Source: Legionellaceae bacterium (GTDB lineage Bacteria; Pseudomonadota; Gammaproteobacteria; Legionellales; Legionellaceae). Taken from it: DNA of 45,417 nucleotides. The notes beneath the pieces are model-generated. The model was not told the origin of the DNA. It worked only from the letters and a program-made list of their open reading frames with translations, and did not search any database. Location of the stretch: the NCBI GenBank assembly GCA_947477015.1, contig CANJSM010000004.1, forward strand, positions 1-45,417. Reading direction: 5' to 3'. Shown here piece after piece: positions 1 to 9,669 of this stretch. Every line of letters begins with the position of its first letter. Positions within the stretch are counted from its first letter, which is position 1. A program made the position numbers and the translations under genes.

Positions 1-40
1 CGTGCTTGCAACAATATTGAGCTCACTCGAAAACCGTGCC

Positions 41-97
41 ACCTGATGACACCCTCATCCGCCCTGTCGGGCACCTTCTCCCCGAGGGGAGAAGGGA
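41..97. repeat. Palindromic intergenic repeat downstream of the efflux operon
   Basis: Two adjacent dyads are visible. A small one is GCCC-TGTC-GGGC at 61-72. A near-perfect one has CCTTCTCCCC at 74-83 and GGGGAGAAGG at 86-95, separated by two bases. The segment lies just past the 3' end of the minus-strand efflux operon, so it could act in mRNA 3'-end formation. It resembles the short REP-like elements found between genes in many proteobacteria. No second copy was seen in this window. Confidence 0.55.
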
Positions 98-152
98 AAA
101 TCAACCATTTAAATGGGACAGCCGTGTACCCTTCCACCTCGCGACTTGACTT

Positions 153-1358
153 CTACTCATTACGTAACGACACCACCGGTTCAAGGTGTGCGGCTCGACG
201 TGCGGGGTAGAAGCCAAAAAAGATGCCAGTTGCAACCGATACGGCAAAACCTGCGATGATGGGGGTGGCATAGATGGTGAAGGACCATTGGCTGAACCAA
301 GCAATGATCCAGGTGATAATGCAGCCCATGATAACACCCAGGAAGCCTCCAGATAGTGATAAAATGACTGATTCAATTAAGAACAGCGTTTGAATATCGC
401 GGTTTTTTGCACCAACTGCTTTACGGATCCCTATTTCTTTTCTTCTCTCGCTAACAGACACTAGCATGACATTCATGATGCCAATTCCACCGACTAATAA
501 TGATATGCTGCCAATCACTGCGAGTAATAGCGTAAAAATTCGCCCTTGGCTCTCCATGCTAACCACTATCTGTTTGGCACTCCGCACGAATAGATTTAGT
601 TTGGGTGCGTGCTGATGAATGAGTTGTCTTATTTGCTCAATGATGTGGTCAACATTGGCTGTTGGCTCCAATAAAATGACTGCATTATTGATTTTTGCAT
701 CTTGGCTGACCAGCGCCATGCCTTTGATAGGAATTATGGCGGCCTGATTAATGTCTTCATTAAAAAACGCATTTTCATGCCAAGGTTCACTGACACCAAT
801 GATGGTGTAGAGGGCGTGCCCTATGCGTAGTTGCTGACCTACTAGAGGATCGGAGCTGACTTGTTTTAACTGCTGAGCTAAGCCATCGCCAATCACACAC
901 ACGTGTTCAAACGACTCAAGAAACGATACGAATCGGCCTGTAGCCAATTGAATATGCACGGTTTTTGCCAACGTTTCATCGGCACCAATGATCACACCGT
1001 TCAGATGCTTTCCCTTAAAGCGCATTGGTTGATAGGCGATATTATAGGGTGCAACTTGTTTGATTGAAGCGACTTTGTGGGGAAATTGACGCCAAACATC
1101 GATTGGAATATGATTTTTCCCGCCCACGGCAAGCGCCTCTTTGGCATTGTTTTGAAAAACCGAGACTGCAAGTAAATCGGTACCCAATGTTTTGAACTGC
1201 TCCAATGCTTTTGCTGTGGCTAACTGACTGCAGTTGATTAAGGCAACTACAGCTGCTGTGCCGACTAAAATACCCAGCACGGCTAGAAATGAACGCATTT
1301 TTGATGCAGTCAAATTAAGCCAAGCTTGTTGAGTAGGATGGGAGAGGATCATGGGCAT
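153..1358 (-). CDS. MacB/FtsX-type ABC transporter permease
   Basis: Inner-membrane permease of a MacAB-like tripartite efflux pump, 401 residues. One N-terminal membrane segment (about residues 25-45) is followed by a large periplasmic MacB_PCD-type domain. Three C-terminal membrane segments then make up the FtsX domain, which includes the typical stretch GGIGIMNVMLVSVSERRKEI. Unlike E. coli MacB, the ATPase is not fused and comes from the preceding gene. The start overlaps the ATPase gene by 10 bases, and it is the last gene of a four-gene operon transcribed towards position 1. The substrate (macrolide, peptide, lipid or secreted toxin) cannot be read from the sequence. The family assignment is secure; a precise symbol is not. 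Confidence 0.93.
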   Translation of the reverse strand: MPMILSHPTQQAWLNLTASKMRSFLAVLGILVGTAAVVALINCSQLATAKALEQFKTLGTDLLAVSVFQNNAKEALAVGGKNHIPIDVWRQFPHKVASIKQVAPYNIAYQPMRFKGKHLNGVIIGADETLAKTVHIQLATGRFVSFLESFEHVCVIGDGLAQQLKQVSSDPLVGQQLRIGHALYTIIGVSEPWHENAFFNEDINQAAIIPIKGMALVSQDAKINNAVILLEPTANVDHIIEQIRQLIHQHAPKLNLFVRSAKQIVVSMESQGRIFTLLLAVIGSISLLVGGIGIMNVMLVSVSERRKEIGIRKAVGAKNRDIQTLFLIESVILSLSGGFLGVIMGCIITWIIAWFSQWSFTIYATPIIAGFAVSVATGIFFGFYPARRAAHLEPVVSLRNE

Positions 1359-2032
1359 GATTCTGAAATAATTTCACCGTCTGCGAGCATAATGCATCGT
1401 GCACATTGATTGGCGACTTGCTCTTCATGAGTGACCAGTATTAATGTCGAGCCTTCGCGATGCAATGCATGAAATAAGGCCATGATCTCGTTACTGGTGA
1501 CTGAATCCAACGCGCCGGTTGGTTCGTCAGCAAGGATGACTTGAGGCTCGCCTGCGAGTGCGCGAGCAATGGCAATGCGTTGTTGCTGCCCGCCTGATAG
1601 CTGCGTGGGACGATGATCAGCAAACCCACGCATTCCAACCTGATCCAAGGCGTTGAGCGCGCGACTCTTGATTTGCGCGGGGGTTAGGTGGCTGCGGTAA
1701 GTGAGTGGCAACTCGACATTTTGCAAGGCGTTGAAACGGGGCAATAAATTAAATTGTTGAAACACAAACCCTATCGATTGGTTACGTAAAATAGCGAGCT
1801 CATCATCACTTAATCCGGCAATATTGCGACCTTTCAGGAAATATTCGCCACCACAAGGCTTGTCCAGCAAACCGATGATATTCATTAATGTGGATTTTCC
1901 AGATCCAGATTTTCCAACAATGGCCAACATCTCACCTTGGTGAATGGTTAAGGTGAGGTTGTTTAACACGGTGCTTTCAACATCACCAATGGTATATTTT
2001 TTTACAATGTGAGTGAGTGAAATTAGTGACAT
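1349..2032 (-). CDS. ABC transporter ATP-binding protein, MacB/LolD type
   Basis: Cytoplasmic ATPase of the pump, 227 residues. It has a Walker A GKSGSGKST near residues 40-48, a Q-loop around FVFQQFNLLPR, the ABC signature LSGGQQQRIAIARAL, a Walker B ILADEPTGALD and an H-loop VTHE, so all catalytic elements are present. This is the family that drives mechanotransmission through FtsX-type permeases such as MacB and LolCDE. It overlaps the adaptor gene upstream by 10 bases and the permease gene downstream by 10 bases, which indicates translational coupling. The LolD alternative is unlikely because the partners are a periplasmic adaptor and a TolC-like channel. Confidence 0.95.
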   Translation of the reverse strand: MSLISLTHIVKKYTIGDVESTVLNNLTLTIHQGEMLAIVGKSGSGKSTLMNIIGLLDKPCGGEYFLKGRNIAGLSDDELAILRNQSIGFVFQQFNLLPRFNALQNVELPLTYRSHLTPAQIKSRALNALDQVGMRGFADHRPTQLSGGQQQRIAIARALAGEPQVILADEPTGALDSVTSNEIMALFHALHREGSTLILVTHEEQVANQCARCIMLADGEIISESCP

Positions 2033-3168
2033 AAAATAACCTCGTCTCCGGGTTTTAAACCAGACTCTATCTCGACTTGATTGTTGCTTACCGGTCCTGT
2101 TATTACGGGACGCAAGTTTTTTGTTCCATCAGTCTTTATGATTTGAATCATGCTTTTGCCATTTTTTTGTTGAATGGCGGCAATGGGAACCATCAACTTG
2201 TCGGCGCCGTTGATCGTGAGCTCAACATCAGCACTCATGCCTACCTTTAATAACGCTTGTTGTTCTTTAGTGAGAGATTTTACTTCAACTATAGCGGTAA
2301 ATGAGGGCAGAGCGCTGCCATTTGTGTTTGCGTTTGAGGCTTGGGCATTGATGGAGACTAAATGCCCTTTGAGGGGCTGTTTGCCAAACGCAACCCCTCT
2401 GATTGTTGCAGTCATGCCAGGTGTTACTTCGGTAATATCGACTTCAGGAATATCAATTTCGACGCTCACACCGCTCAGGTCGCCCAGTAAAGCCAAGACC
2501 TGTCCAGCCTTAATAGCAGACCCTGTTTTGATTCGTTCAGAGCTTTCGCCGCTTGTTTTAGGAGGGTAGAGTAAAATGCCTTTTTCTGGGGCTTTCAAAT
2601 GAATCAAATGATGTGGACGCGAGAGTGCAAGACGCACTTTGTCAAATTCCGCAAAGCTTAAACTGGATAAGGTTTCGTCTCGTGCCTCCCCAATTTTTTC
2701 GAGCATTTCAGATAATTTGTGGGTCGCTTGCATTAATGTAATGCGTGCAGTATTCAAACTTGATTTTTCATTTAAGTAGTTGTTTTTAGCGATCAATCCG
2801 GCATTCCACAAGTCTTCTGTGCCTGTGAATTTAGTGGTTGCCATGGTATAGCTGTCTTTTGCTTTGAGATAGTCAGTTAAGGTGTCATTGTATTGACGTT
2901 GAAGTTCTGCTGAATTTAATGTGAAAACAACATCGCCTTTTTCAACGGATTGTCCGTAATGATAATGCATGGACTCGACCACTGCATCGACAGTACTGGT
3001 GAGTGTGCTTTCGTGCAGTGGTTGAATGGTACCTGTGAAATAGAGCGTTTTGTGAAGATTCACCGTGGTTGCTATGGCGGTTTTTTGCGTGTTCTTTTTA
3101 TGCGATGACGTGCCGTTGCAGGCCACTAAAAGACTCATTAATGCCAATAGGATGACTGATTTTTTCAT
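2023..3168 (-). CDS. MacA-like periplasmic adaptor lipoprotein (HlyD/RND-MFP family)
   Basis: Membrane-fusion protein of 381 residues linking the inner-membrane ABC permease to the TolC-like channel. The N-terminus is a lipoprotein signal with a lipobox LVAC (Cys17), so it is probably anchored by lipid in the inner membrane. A biotinyl-lipoyl half-motif (about 50-85) precedes an alpha-helical hairpin (about 90-175), followed by beta-barrel and membrane-proximal domains ending in ESGLKPGDEVIL, typical of the family. The start codon overlaps the stop of the TolC-like gene (ATGA). E. coli MacA uses a transmembrane helix instead of a lipid anchor, but lipoprotein adaptors are common in RND pumps. 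Confidence 0.92.
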   Translation of the reverse strand: MKKSVILLALMSLLVACNGTSSHKKNTQKTAIATTVNLHKTLYFTGTIQPLHESTLTSTVDAVVESMHYHYGQSVEKGDVVFTLNSAELQRQYNDTLTDYLKAKDSYTMATTKFTGTEDLWNAGLIAKNNYLNEKSSLNTARITLMQATHKLSEMLEKIGEARDETLSSLSFAEFDKVRLALSRPHHLIHLKAPEKGILLYPPKTSGESSERIKTGSAIKAGQVLALLGDLSGVSVEIDIPEVDITEVTPGMTATIRGVAFGKQPLKGHLVSINAQASNANTNGSALPSFTAIVEVKSLTKEQQALLKVGMSADVELTINGADKLMVPIAAIQQKNGKSMIQIIKTDGTKNLRPVITGPVSNNQVEIESGLKPGDEVILCH

Positions 3169-4754
3169 GCACCGTACCTTAATTTAATGTGCCAATGTTC
3201 GAGGGTCGTGCCCAAAATACGCTGTAATTCGGACAGTTGGTTAAGATAGGCTACTTTGGCACTAATTAAGCCTGATTGTGCTTGTATCCATTGGTTTTGG
3301 GTGTTGTTGACATCAAGTGCCGTGGTAATGCCGGCTTGCTGTTTTTTCTTTTCCAGGGCATAAGATTGGGCTGCTAAGTCAACTTGTCGCATGGCAAGCT
3401 CATAGCGTTTTGCCAAACTTTGTATCGTACTGATGGTGTTTTTTATCGTCGTGATCAAGGCCCGTTTAGCGGCGATCAAATTCAGTTTGTCTTTTTCCAA
3501 GCGTACTTTAGCAGCGATTAGTCCGCTGCGGCGGTTAAGATCATGCAACGGAATGGTTAACATTAAGCCTGCTGATTCAGAGACGTTTTGACCTTTGTAT
3601 ATGCCCTGCAAACCAGGCCCTCGCCCATCGACGTCAGTGATTGTGCCCGTTTGGACGTTGGTGGTGAGGTCTAACTGCCATAATTGTTGATTTTTAGCGA
3701 CCTTGTAAGCACGTTCATCGGCTCGGTAGGCTGTTTTTAAGGCAAGGTATTGTGCATTATGGGCTAGGGCTTGTGCGATGGATGCTTTGATGTCTGGCGT
3801 TTCGAGATGATCCAAATTGACATCATCGGGCACGGCCAATTTCATGTCTGGATCAAGACCAATGGTTTCTAATAAATTTTGTGCCGAGGTCTTAAAATCA
3901 TTTTCAGCTTGTTCAACCATGAGATTTAACGATTCAATTTGATAGGATTGCTGAATATTTGCTGTTGGCGCTAATTCACCCGCATGGATTTTTTTTTCAT
4001 TGATGTCGAAGGATTGGTGTGCTTCGGTTAATTGCCTTTGCTGGCTTTGAAAATTATTGCCACTTAAAATTAATGCGCGGTAGGCTGTCGAGACGTGAGT
4101 GACTTGATCGATAACCGATTGTTGTAAATTGAGTTTATTCAACGCTTCAGTATCAATGGCATTCAATAACCCGGCTTGATTGGCATCCAGACCAAAACCT
4201 CTCAATAAGGGTTGTGCGAAGGAAAAGGTAAGCATGGGATTATAATTGCCAATGGATACGGCACTGTTGTCCATTTTCAATGAGGCATGGCCACCCAATT
4301 TGGTTTTCAAATCAAATTCAGGTACTGCAAGGTAGTTTTGAGTTGTACCATTGCCTACGCCACTATAATGGCTATTGGCCACATTTGCCTGTCCTGCAAG
4401 GGCATATTGCAGTTCAAATTCATTGTGTGCGAGACGCAGTTGATAGAGCTGAATAATCCTATCCAGTTCGACGTTTTGAATATTGGGGTTATAGCGCAGC
4501 GCCAATAAAATCGCATCTTTTAGGCTTAAATGAAGTGTTTTACGCGCAGATGAACTAGGTGAAGAAGGCAAGTCAATCCAGTGATCCAGCATGTACTCGG
4601 GATTTTTAATAGCCTGTGTTAATCGTTGATGTGCCCTATCGACGCGCTGCATTTCTGTAGACGGGTTGTCCACCCAACGATAAAGTTCGTTGGGTGCCGA
4701 GGCAAATAAACAACTGCCAAAGAGGCAGCCGATAATCAATCCACACGTTTTCAT
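3165..4754 (-). CDS. TolC-family outer membrane efflux protein
   Basis: Outer-membrane exit duct of the efflux system, about 529 residues, with an N-terminal signal peptide ending near SCLFASA. It contains two outer-membrane-efflux-protein repeats rich in long amphipathic helices; a typical segment is QQAGITTALDVNNTQNQWIQ in the second repeat. It is the first gene of the operon, and its stop overlaps the adaptor start. The ATG at 4754 is chosen; a GTG one codon upstream is also possible, and neither has a clear Shine-Dalgarno sequence. Having its own TolC gene suggests a dedicated export route rather than a shared housekeeping channel. Confidence 0.92.
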   Translation of the reverse strand: MKTCGLIIGCLFGSCLFASAPNELYRWVDNPSTEMQRVDRAHQRLTQAIKNPEYMLDHWIDLPSSPSSSARKTLHLSLKDAILLALRYNPNIQNVELDRIIQLYQLRLAHNEFELQYALAGQANVANSHYSGVGNGTTQNYLAVPEFDLKTKLGGHASLKMDNSAVSIGNYNPMLTFSFAQPLLRGFGLDANQAGLLNAIDTEALNKLNLQQSVIDQVTHVSTAYRALILSGNNFQSQQRQLTEAHQSFDINEKKIHAGELAPTANIQQSYQIESLNLMVEQAENDFKTSAQNLLETIGLDPDMKLAVPDDVNLDHLETPDIKASIAQALAHNAQYLALKTAYRADERAYKVAKNQQLWQLDLTTNVQTGTITDVDGRGPGLQGIYKGQNVSESAGLMLTIPLHDLNRRSGLIAAKVRLEKDKLNLIAAKRALITTIKNTISTIQSLAKRYELAMRQVDLAAQSYALEKKKQQAGITTALDVNNTQNQWIQAQSGLISAKVAYLNQLSELQRILGTTLEHWHIKLRYGA

Positions 4755-4798
4755 CACAGTTGATCGTCAGCCCGGTTGATTGGATTTAAATTGTACAA

Positions 4799-4827
4799 AC
4801 TATACCATGATTTTCTAGTGTAGACAA
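4799..4827 (-). promoter_or_regulatory. Predicted sigma-70 promoter of the efflux operon
   Basis: Read on the minus strand, a -35 box TTGTCT (4827-4822) and a -10 box TATAGT (4804-4799) are separated by exactly 17 bases. They lie about 45 bases upstream of the TolC-family start. This is a motif match only. Confidence 0.55.
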
Positions 4828-4860
4828 TGTGCCGTCCCAATTAGAACACCTAAAAAAAAT

Positions 4861-4885
4861 CCGAACCGTGACCGTAAGGCAGCGG
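4861..4885 (+). repeat. Family B dispersed repeat, copy 1
   Basis: A 25-base segment beginning CCGAACCGTGACCGT and ending CAGCGG. It differs at two positions from the copies at 14297-14321 and, inverted, 19069-19093. It lies directly after the 3' end of apaH, and on that strand it is followed by a run of T residues, so this copy may also end apaH transcription. Confidence 0.75.
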
Positions 4886-4890
4886 AACAG

Positions 4891-5721
4891 TTAACTGCCG
4901 ATTGTCAATTTGTCACCAGATACTGAAAAGCGTTTTTTATCCTGCAAGCGCAGCGCAGTCAATGTCCCTCCCCACAGACAACCGGTATCCAGGGCATGTA
5001 TACTGGGATGAGGACATTTTCCTTTTAATGCTGCCCAATGGCCAAATACAATGTCTGCAGGGATTTCTTTGCGATGCGGTACTGCGTACCAAGGATAGAG
5101 TCCGTCTGACGCCAGCTCAATAGTGCCTTTGTAATTTAATAATAAATTGCCTTGCGCGTTGCAAAATCGCATGCGGGTAAAATAATTGCAAATGATGCGC
5201 AGTCTTGCGTGTCCTGTTAAGTCATCAGACCAATGATCGGGTTCATTACCATACATATGGGTTAGATAATCACTGTAATTCGGACCTGCCAAAGCTTGTT
5301 CCAGTTCGTGCGCACAGGCCTTGGCTTGGGTTAGATCCCACGTTGGGCAAATGCCTGCGTGGCACATGACAATATTTAATTCGGTGTCATGGTATAAAAT
5401 AGGTTGTTTTCGTAACCAATGGCCTAACTCATGCGCGTCTGGTGCGTTGATAACTTGGTCTATTGTATCGTCGTGATTTGTCCATGTGCTGTCGCTAAAT
5501 AATTGGCTCAATAGGTGAAGATCATGATTGCCTAAGGTAATTCGGGGCTCCAGAGGCAGCGCTTTAATAAATCGTAACACGGCCAAGGAGTCTGGGCCAC
5601 GGTTGACTAGATCACCCACAAACCACAGTCTGTCGGTGTGTTCGTTAAACGCTACAAGATCAAGAAGACGCTGCAGACTTGAAAAACAGCCTTGTATATC
5701 GCCAATGGCATAATCACTCAC
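4891..5721 (-). CDS. apaH: Bis(5'-nucleosyl)-tetraphosphatase, symmetrical (ApaH)
   Basis: Hydrolyses Ap4A to two ADP, and also removes Np4 caps from RNA. It has the metallophosphatase motifs GDIQGC near the N-terminus, [10 protein letters not shown] and GNHD, and a later CHAG motif. An upstream in-frame ATG at 5796 exists, but the GTG at 5721 is preferred. The GTG start is preceded by AGGA at suitable spacing, gives 276 residues (the E. coli enzyme has about 280) and overlaps the upstream TraI_2-type gene by only 8 bases (GTGAGTGA). Translation is therefore probably coupled to that gene. In E. coli apaH follows rsmA and apaG; here rsmA is nearby but separated by two other genes, and no apaG is visible. 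Confidence 0.95.
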   Translation of the reverse strand: MSDYAIGDIQGCFSSLQRLLDLVAFNEHTDRLWFVGDLVNRGPDSLAVLRFIKALPLEPRITLGNHDLHLLSQLFSDSTWTNHDDTIDQVINAPDAHELGHWLRKQPILYHDTELNIVMCHAGICPTWDLTQAKACAHELEQALAGPNYSDYLTHMYGNEPDHWSDDLTGHARLRIICNYFTRMRFCNAQGNLLLNYKGTIELASDGLYPWYAVPHRKEIPADIVFGHWAALKGKCPHPSIHALDTGCLWGGTLTALRLQDKKRFSVSGDKLTIGS

Positions 5722-6982
5722 GTCTTGTAAATCCTGTCTGTAATTCCGCACGGCTTGATTCAACCTCTTGCCATTGTCCAGACAGGCTAAGTTCACGCAG
5801 TGGTTCTGGATTGGCAGGTGATTGCTGGGTTCGCATGATCTCTATTGCGGATACTATTTTTTCCTGACCTGAGACAGGATCTGCTACGTGTACTTTATCA
5901 GGCAGTGCGACAGAATATTTGTGTAATGTGAACCCTTCGCGAGCGTGTGGATTTCGATGATGTAAGCCAAGAGCGAACAAGCCTTTTTGTACGGCTTGCC
6001 AATGTTTAACGTCAGGATGATCACGCATAAACCATTGATAGACTTCCGGACTTAGATGTAAACCAGTTGGCATTATCGTGATTGGGAGTTTATTGAGGCA
6101 AAAGCGGCCTTTTGTCAATTCTTGATTTAACCATTTGATGAACTCTGCGCCCAATGCCAGTTCTTTGTCATGGGTGGACTCAGGAAGTGCATCGATAAAT
6201 GTGTTGACTCGGTTGGCGCGACCGCCCGTTGATTGGGTTTGTCGAATTAAAAAAACAGTCAATTCCCGCTGAATAGCAATGGCTTCTGCACGCTCAAAAA
6301 TAAGGCCAAGCATGCCGGCGGAGTTTGGATCCTCATTGATTAAAGCGAGCCATGCGGCTAAAACATCCGGATTACTTGCAATCCACGCGAAGCCTGCTTT
6401 AGGCATGAATTGATAGGCCAGTATTAAATTAAGACGACAGCGCAAATCGTCTTCAAGGCCTTGTGTGAATTCGTAACGGTAATATTTGGTGTTTCCTGAG
6501 AAATCGTCTAATAAAGGATTCCATACTTTGGATAACACGCCTTTGGTGTCATGCAGTTCAATGCGATAATCGAGTTGTAGTTTTCCTATGCCTTGTAAAA
6601 GGGCTGCTGAAAACAGCGCGTAAAGCCATAGTTTTTGTTCTTCAGATAATTCGGCACTTTCTCCCTGCACGATATGTTGACGAAATAGATGCAGTGCTGC
6701 TTCCGTTCGATTCAGTGCATGATCAAGCAAACCGCCGGGTAGGGCGTAATAACTGTTAGCGGTTTCAGGTAACAGTTGACAATGGTTGCTGAATCGATGT
6801 AATAATTTCAAACATAACTCGTCATATTTTGATGCGCCCAACCCACTAGATGCCTGTATTTTTTCCACCAAAGAAATGCGTTTTTTCTCTGCCAATAAGC
6901 TTTGGGGGGTGGCCACTGGAATTAAATCTTGCAGCGCTTTAGACTGGGCTGGGCGAGTTTTTATTTCATGGCGGTGAAACAA
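5714..6982 (-). CDS. TraI_2/MobH-type HD-like domain protein, probably catalytically inactive
   Basis: Protein of 422 residues resembling the N-terminal TraI_2 domain of MobH-type conjugative relaxases, with an HD-hydrolase-like motif PGGLLDH at about residues 82-88. In active HD folds a later helix carries a His-Asp pair (typically LLHDIGK). Here it reads LLQGIGK (residues 128-134), so two metal ligands appear to be lost. No relaxase tyrosine or helicase motifs were recognised, and no conjugation genes are nearby. The TTG at 6982 is chosen as start because AGGAGG lies five bases upstream. This also removes an overlap with the divergent gene that a longer ATG-started reading would create. It is coupled to apaH. 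Function unknown; a nucleotide-binding or regulatory role is only a guess. Confidence 0.75.
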   Translation of the reverse strand: MFHRHEIKTRPAQSKALQDLIPVATPQSLLAEKKRISLVEKIQASSGLGASKYDELCLKLLHRFSNHCQLLPETANSYYALPGGLLDHALNRTEAALHLFRQHIVQGESAELSEEQKLWLYALFSAALLQGIGKLQLDYRIELHDTKGVLSKVWNPLLDDFSGNTKYYRYEFTQGLEDDLRCRLNLILAYQFMPKAGFAWIASNPDVLAAWLALINEDPNSAGMLGLIFERAEAIAIQRELTVFLIRQTQSTGGRANRVNTFIDALPESTHDKELALGAEFIKWLNQELTKGRFCLNKLPITIMPTGLHLSPEVYQWFMRDHPDVKHWQAVQKGLFALGLHHRNPHAREGFTLHKYSVALPDKVHVADPVSGQEKIVSAIEIMRTQQSPANPEPLRELSLSGQWQEVESSRAELQTGFTRRE

Positions 6983-7071
6983 GGTAACCTCCTGTTTATT
7001 TGTGCATCTAATCCATGTTAGGGTATTTTTATTTATACGCCTTTTTTCACTAGTCATATAGGGAGAATCAG

Positions 7072-7872
7072 TTGAGATTTCAGTCGTTAAAAGCAATTTT
7101 TTTGTTCTCCAATCTTATTATAGCGTTTAACGCAGTTGCCGCAACAACAAACGATATTTGTCAGGGTGTTTCAATATTGGATATTACTGACCGGGGTAGT
7201 GTTAGTAATACACCTTGCGTTTTGTCGCCCAAAGCAGTGTTCTGGGAATTGGGATATCAATACAAACAGTTTACCCCAGATGGTGGGGTGCAAATTTTTC
7301 CGCAACCCACTGTTTTTGTTGGTTTGCCTGGCAAAAGTGAGCTTTCTGTGGTTATTCCTACCTATAATCAAGCCTCTTTTCGCCCTTTTTCAGGTTCTGG
7401 TGCCGCGATGGTGGGTGTAAAGCATGAAGTTCTATATGGAAACAATTGGGTGGCTGCAGCAGAGGTGTTTTTTACACCACCTAGCGGCAGCGCGTCTTTT
7501 GGAAGTAAGGGTAGCGGTTTTGTTCTCAATGGGATGGCTACCTATAATTTGAGCCCGAAGTTATCGGCAACCTTGATGGTAGGAGGCAGCACGGCAACCG
7601 ATCCTAGTCTTATTGGTGGGGGTCGTTTTAATAGTTTCAATCCTAGTTTGGCTTTATCGTATGGTCAAAGTGAACAATTGCGTTTTTTTATTGAGGCGTT
7701 TGCGCAAACTCAAACAGAGTATGGCGTGCAAGGAAACTACAATGTTGATGGTGGTGTGTTATATATGCTGACCGAAAATGTCGTGTTTGATCTAGAGATC
7801 GGTCAGCAATTAAGTCATCAGAGCCTTAGCTTTCATCAGTTCATTGGGGGTGGGGTATCGCTGAAGTTATAA
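7072..7872 (+). CDS. Outer-membrane beta-barrel protein, transporter-like
   Basis: Protein of 266 residues with a signal peptide of about 24 residues ending in AVAA, followed by alternating beta-strands and Gly/Ser-rich turns. It ends in a strand closing with GGGVSLKL. The pattern resembles the MetA-pathway phenol-degradation (transporter) group of small barrels, but that is a weak match. The start is TTG, with AGGGAG six bases upstream. The 3' end overlaps rsmA tail-to-tail by 32 bases. Its divergent neighbour also uses TTG. The ligand is unknown. Confidence 0.8.
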   Translation: MRFQSLKAIFLFSNLIIAFNAVAATTNDICQGVSILDITDRGSVSNTPCVLSPKAVFWELGYQYKQFTPDGGVQIFPQPTVFVGLPGKSELSVVIPTYNQASFRPFSGSGAAMVGVKHEVLYGNNWVAAAEVFFTPPSGSASFGSKGSGFVLNGMATYNLSPKLSATLMVGGSTATDPSLIGGGRFNSFNPSLALSYGQSEQLRFFIEAFAQTQTEYGVQGNYNVDGGVLYMLTENVVFDLEIGQQLSHQSLSFHQFIGGGVSLKL

Positions 7873-8617
7873 TGACATATTCCATGACACTGATTTGCTC
7901 AGGTCGCCTGACGGGATCAATGCCTAGTTCGGATAATTTGCTGGCACTGATGAGGGGCTTTAAATTATTTGCCAGTGTTTTACGGCGCATGGAGAAGGCG
8001 CAAGCCACCAAACGCTCAAGATCAGCAAATCTAACACTGGGATAGGGGGACGCTGTATGTGGCGTTAGGCGTACAACAGCTGAATCAACCTTGGGTTGTG
8101 GATTAAACGCTTCAGGTGGGACATCAAATAACTGTTCTACATCACAGTAATATTGCAGCATCACACTTAATCGACCGTAGGCCTTGCAACCGGGGTTTGC
8201 TGCCATGCGATTCACCACTTCTTTTTGGAGCATGAAGTGCATGTCCTCGATATGCGAGCTGTAGTGGAGTAAGCGGAGTAACAGTGGTGTTGAAATATTA
8301 TAAGGCAAATTTCCAATCACCCGTAAGTGCTCACCAAATTGATTGTAATCGACGGTTAAAGCATCGGCATCGATCACGGTTAATTTTCCGCAAGCGCCAT
8401 GCATTTGTGCTAAATGCGCTTGTAAATCCCTGTCGATTTCAATGGCTGTTAATTGGTTTAATGTTTTTAGTAGCGGCTGCGTCAATGCACCAAGCCCTGG
8501 TCCAATTTCCAAGACATTGTCAGTTGCCTGCAGATTCAGGGAGCGAATGATGTTGGTGATGATATCCTGATTTTGAAGAAAATTCTGACCAAAACGTTTG
8601 CGTGCACGGTGTGCCAT
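7841..8617 (-). CDS. rsmA: 16S rRNA dimethyladenosine transferase RsmA (KsgA)
   Basis: Dimethylates the two adjacent adenosines in the 3'-terminal hairpin of 16S rRNA during late 30S assembly. Length is 258 residues. It begins with the family signature RKRFGQNFL and has the SAM-binding [12 protein letters not shown], the acidic motif AIEID and the catalytic motif IGNLPYNIS. It lies near apaH as in many gammaproteobacteria. The C-terminal end overlaps the convergent beta-barrel gene by 32 bases. Identification is secure. Confidence 0.97.
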   Translation of the reverse strand: MAHRARKRFGQNFLQNQDIITNIIRSLNLQATDNVLEIGPGLGALTQPLLKTLNQLTAIEIDRDLQAHLAQMHGACGKLTVIDADALTVDYNQFGEHLRVIGNLPYNISTPLLLRLLHYSSHIEDMHFMLQKEVVNRMAANPGCKAYGRLSVMLQYYCDVEQLFDVPPEAFNPQPKVDSAVVRLTPHTASPYPSVRFADLERLVACAFSMRRKTLANNLKPLISASKLSELGIDPVRRPEQISVMEYVIITSAIPHPQ

Positions 8618-8736
8618 TGGGGTTGCCTGATTTCAAGGTGTATTTGCTCTATTCTAACACGAATTAAATTAACTAACTTGCATACAGATTATGTTATCTG
8701 ATAAACTGCACTAAATTTGACCTAAAAGAGAGTCTC

Positions 8737-9642
8737 ATGGCCATGAATTTGATTGTTACGTTGATAGTATTATTAAGCATAATTTGCGTAGGCGTCATGA
8801 TTTACAAGCTCAAACGCCAGCCCGCGGTAAAGTTATCTTTCATGGAATATAGCAAATTAATCGGCAGTGGCATTCTCGCCTTTATTGCTGACGGGCTAGG
8901 TTTAGGCAGTTTTGCCGTGAACATTGCTTTAGCTAAATTATTGGGCACATTCCATGATGAAGAGTTGCCTGCGATGAACAATGGTGCACAAGTCATTCCG
9001 GGCATGATTGAGTCTTTGTTTTTTATGCAGTTAATTGACGTGGACTTGACTACATTAATCACGCTAGTTGCAGGGACCTGTCTAGGGGGGGTGATTGGTG
9101 GTAGTGTTGTGAGTCGACTCAGTAAGCAGGCGATCCGTTTGGCCATGATCTGTTGTTTTACGTTAATTATTGCACTCTTGCTTTGCCGACAACTTCATCT
9201 CTTTCCAATCGGGGGTGAGTTGATGGCACTGACGTCATGGAAGTTGCTGGTAGGGTTTGGCGGCATGGTGGTCTGTGGTATGTTGACGTCTGTGGGTATT
9301 GGCTTGTTTGTGCTCGTGCAAGCCGTCTTGTTTTTATTGGGTGTGTCACCGCTTGTGGCCTTCCCAATCATGACCACAGCGGGTGCCATGCAACAGCCAT
9401 TAACAACACTCGCCTTTTTGCAACAAGATAAAATTCCTTTGAAAAAAACGTTGGTATTAAGTTTGGCAGGCTGTATTGGGGTGCTGTTTGTTGTGCTGAT
9501 CTTTAAGCACTTAACCATTACCTGGCTGCATTCTCTGCTGATATTGATTGTGACCTACAATTTATTTGTGGTTAGTCGAACTTGGTTGGGTTCAAGAGCA
9601 AGTCATAGAGATGACGTTGATCTTAAAATAGAATATAATTAG
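8737..9642 (+). CDS. TauE/SafE-family membrane permease
   Basis: Integral membrane protein of 301 residues with about eight hydrophobic segments and a Gly-rich first repeat GLGLGSFAVN, typical of TauE/SafE sulfite/anion exporter-like permeases. A second, similar segment VCGMLTSVGIGLFVLV lies after residue 180, in keeping with the two-repeat architecture. The start ATG is preceded by AGAGAG. It lies 27 bases before darP and could be cotranscribed with it. The substrate is not deducible; the family includes sulfite, sulfoacetate and other organic-anion exporters. Confidence 0.82.
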   Translation: MAMNLIVTLIVLLSIICVGVMIYKLKRQPAVKLSFMEYSKLIGSGILAFIADGLGLGSFAVNIALAKLLGTFHDEELPAMNNGAQVIPGMIESLFFMQLIDVDLTTLITLVAGTCLGGVIGGSVVSRLSKQAIRLAMICCFTLIIALLLCRQLHLFPIGGELMALTSWKLLVGFGGMVVCGMLTSVGIGLFVLVQAVLFLLGVSPLVAFPIMTTAGAMQQPLTTLAFLQQDKIPLKKTLVLSLAGCIGVLFVVLIFKHLTITWLHSLLILIVTYNLFVVSRTWLGSRASHRDDVDLKIEYN

Positions 9643-9669
9643 TCCAAATTTATTGCATTTGGTTTTGAT

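Noticed and set aside
5722-5796. Longer ApaH from an ATG at 5796
   Set aside because: It would overlap the upstream gene by 83 bases and add residues not found in the family; the GTG at 5721 has a ribosome site and gives the usual length.
8802-9518. Minus-strand ORFs opposite the TauE/SafE gene
   Set aside because: They are antisense shadows without ribosome sites or recognisable domains; the plus frame gives a clear membrane protein.
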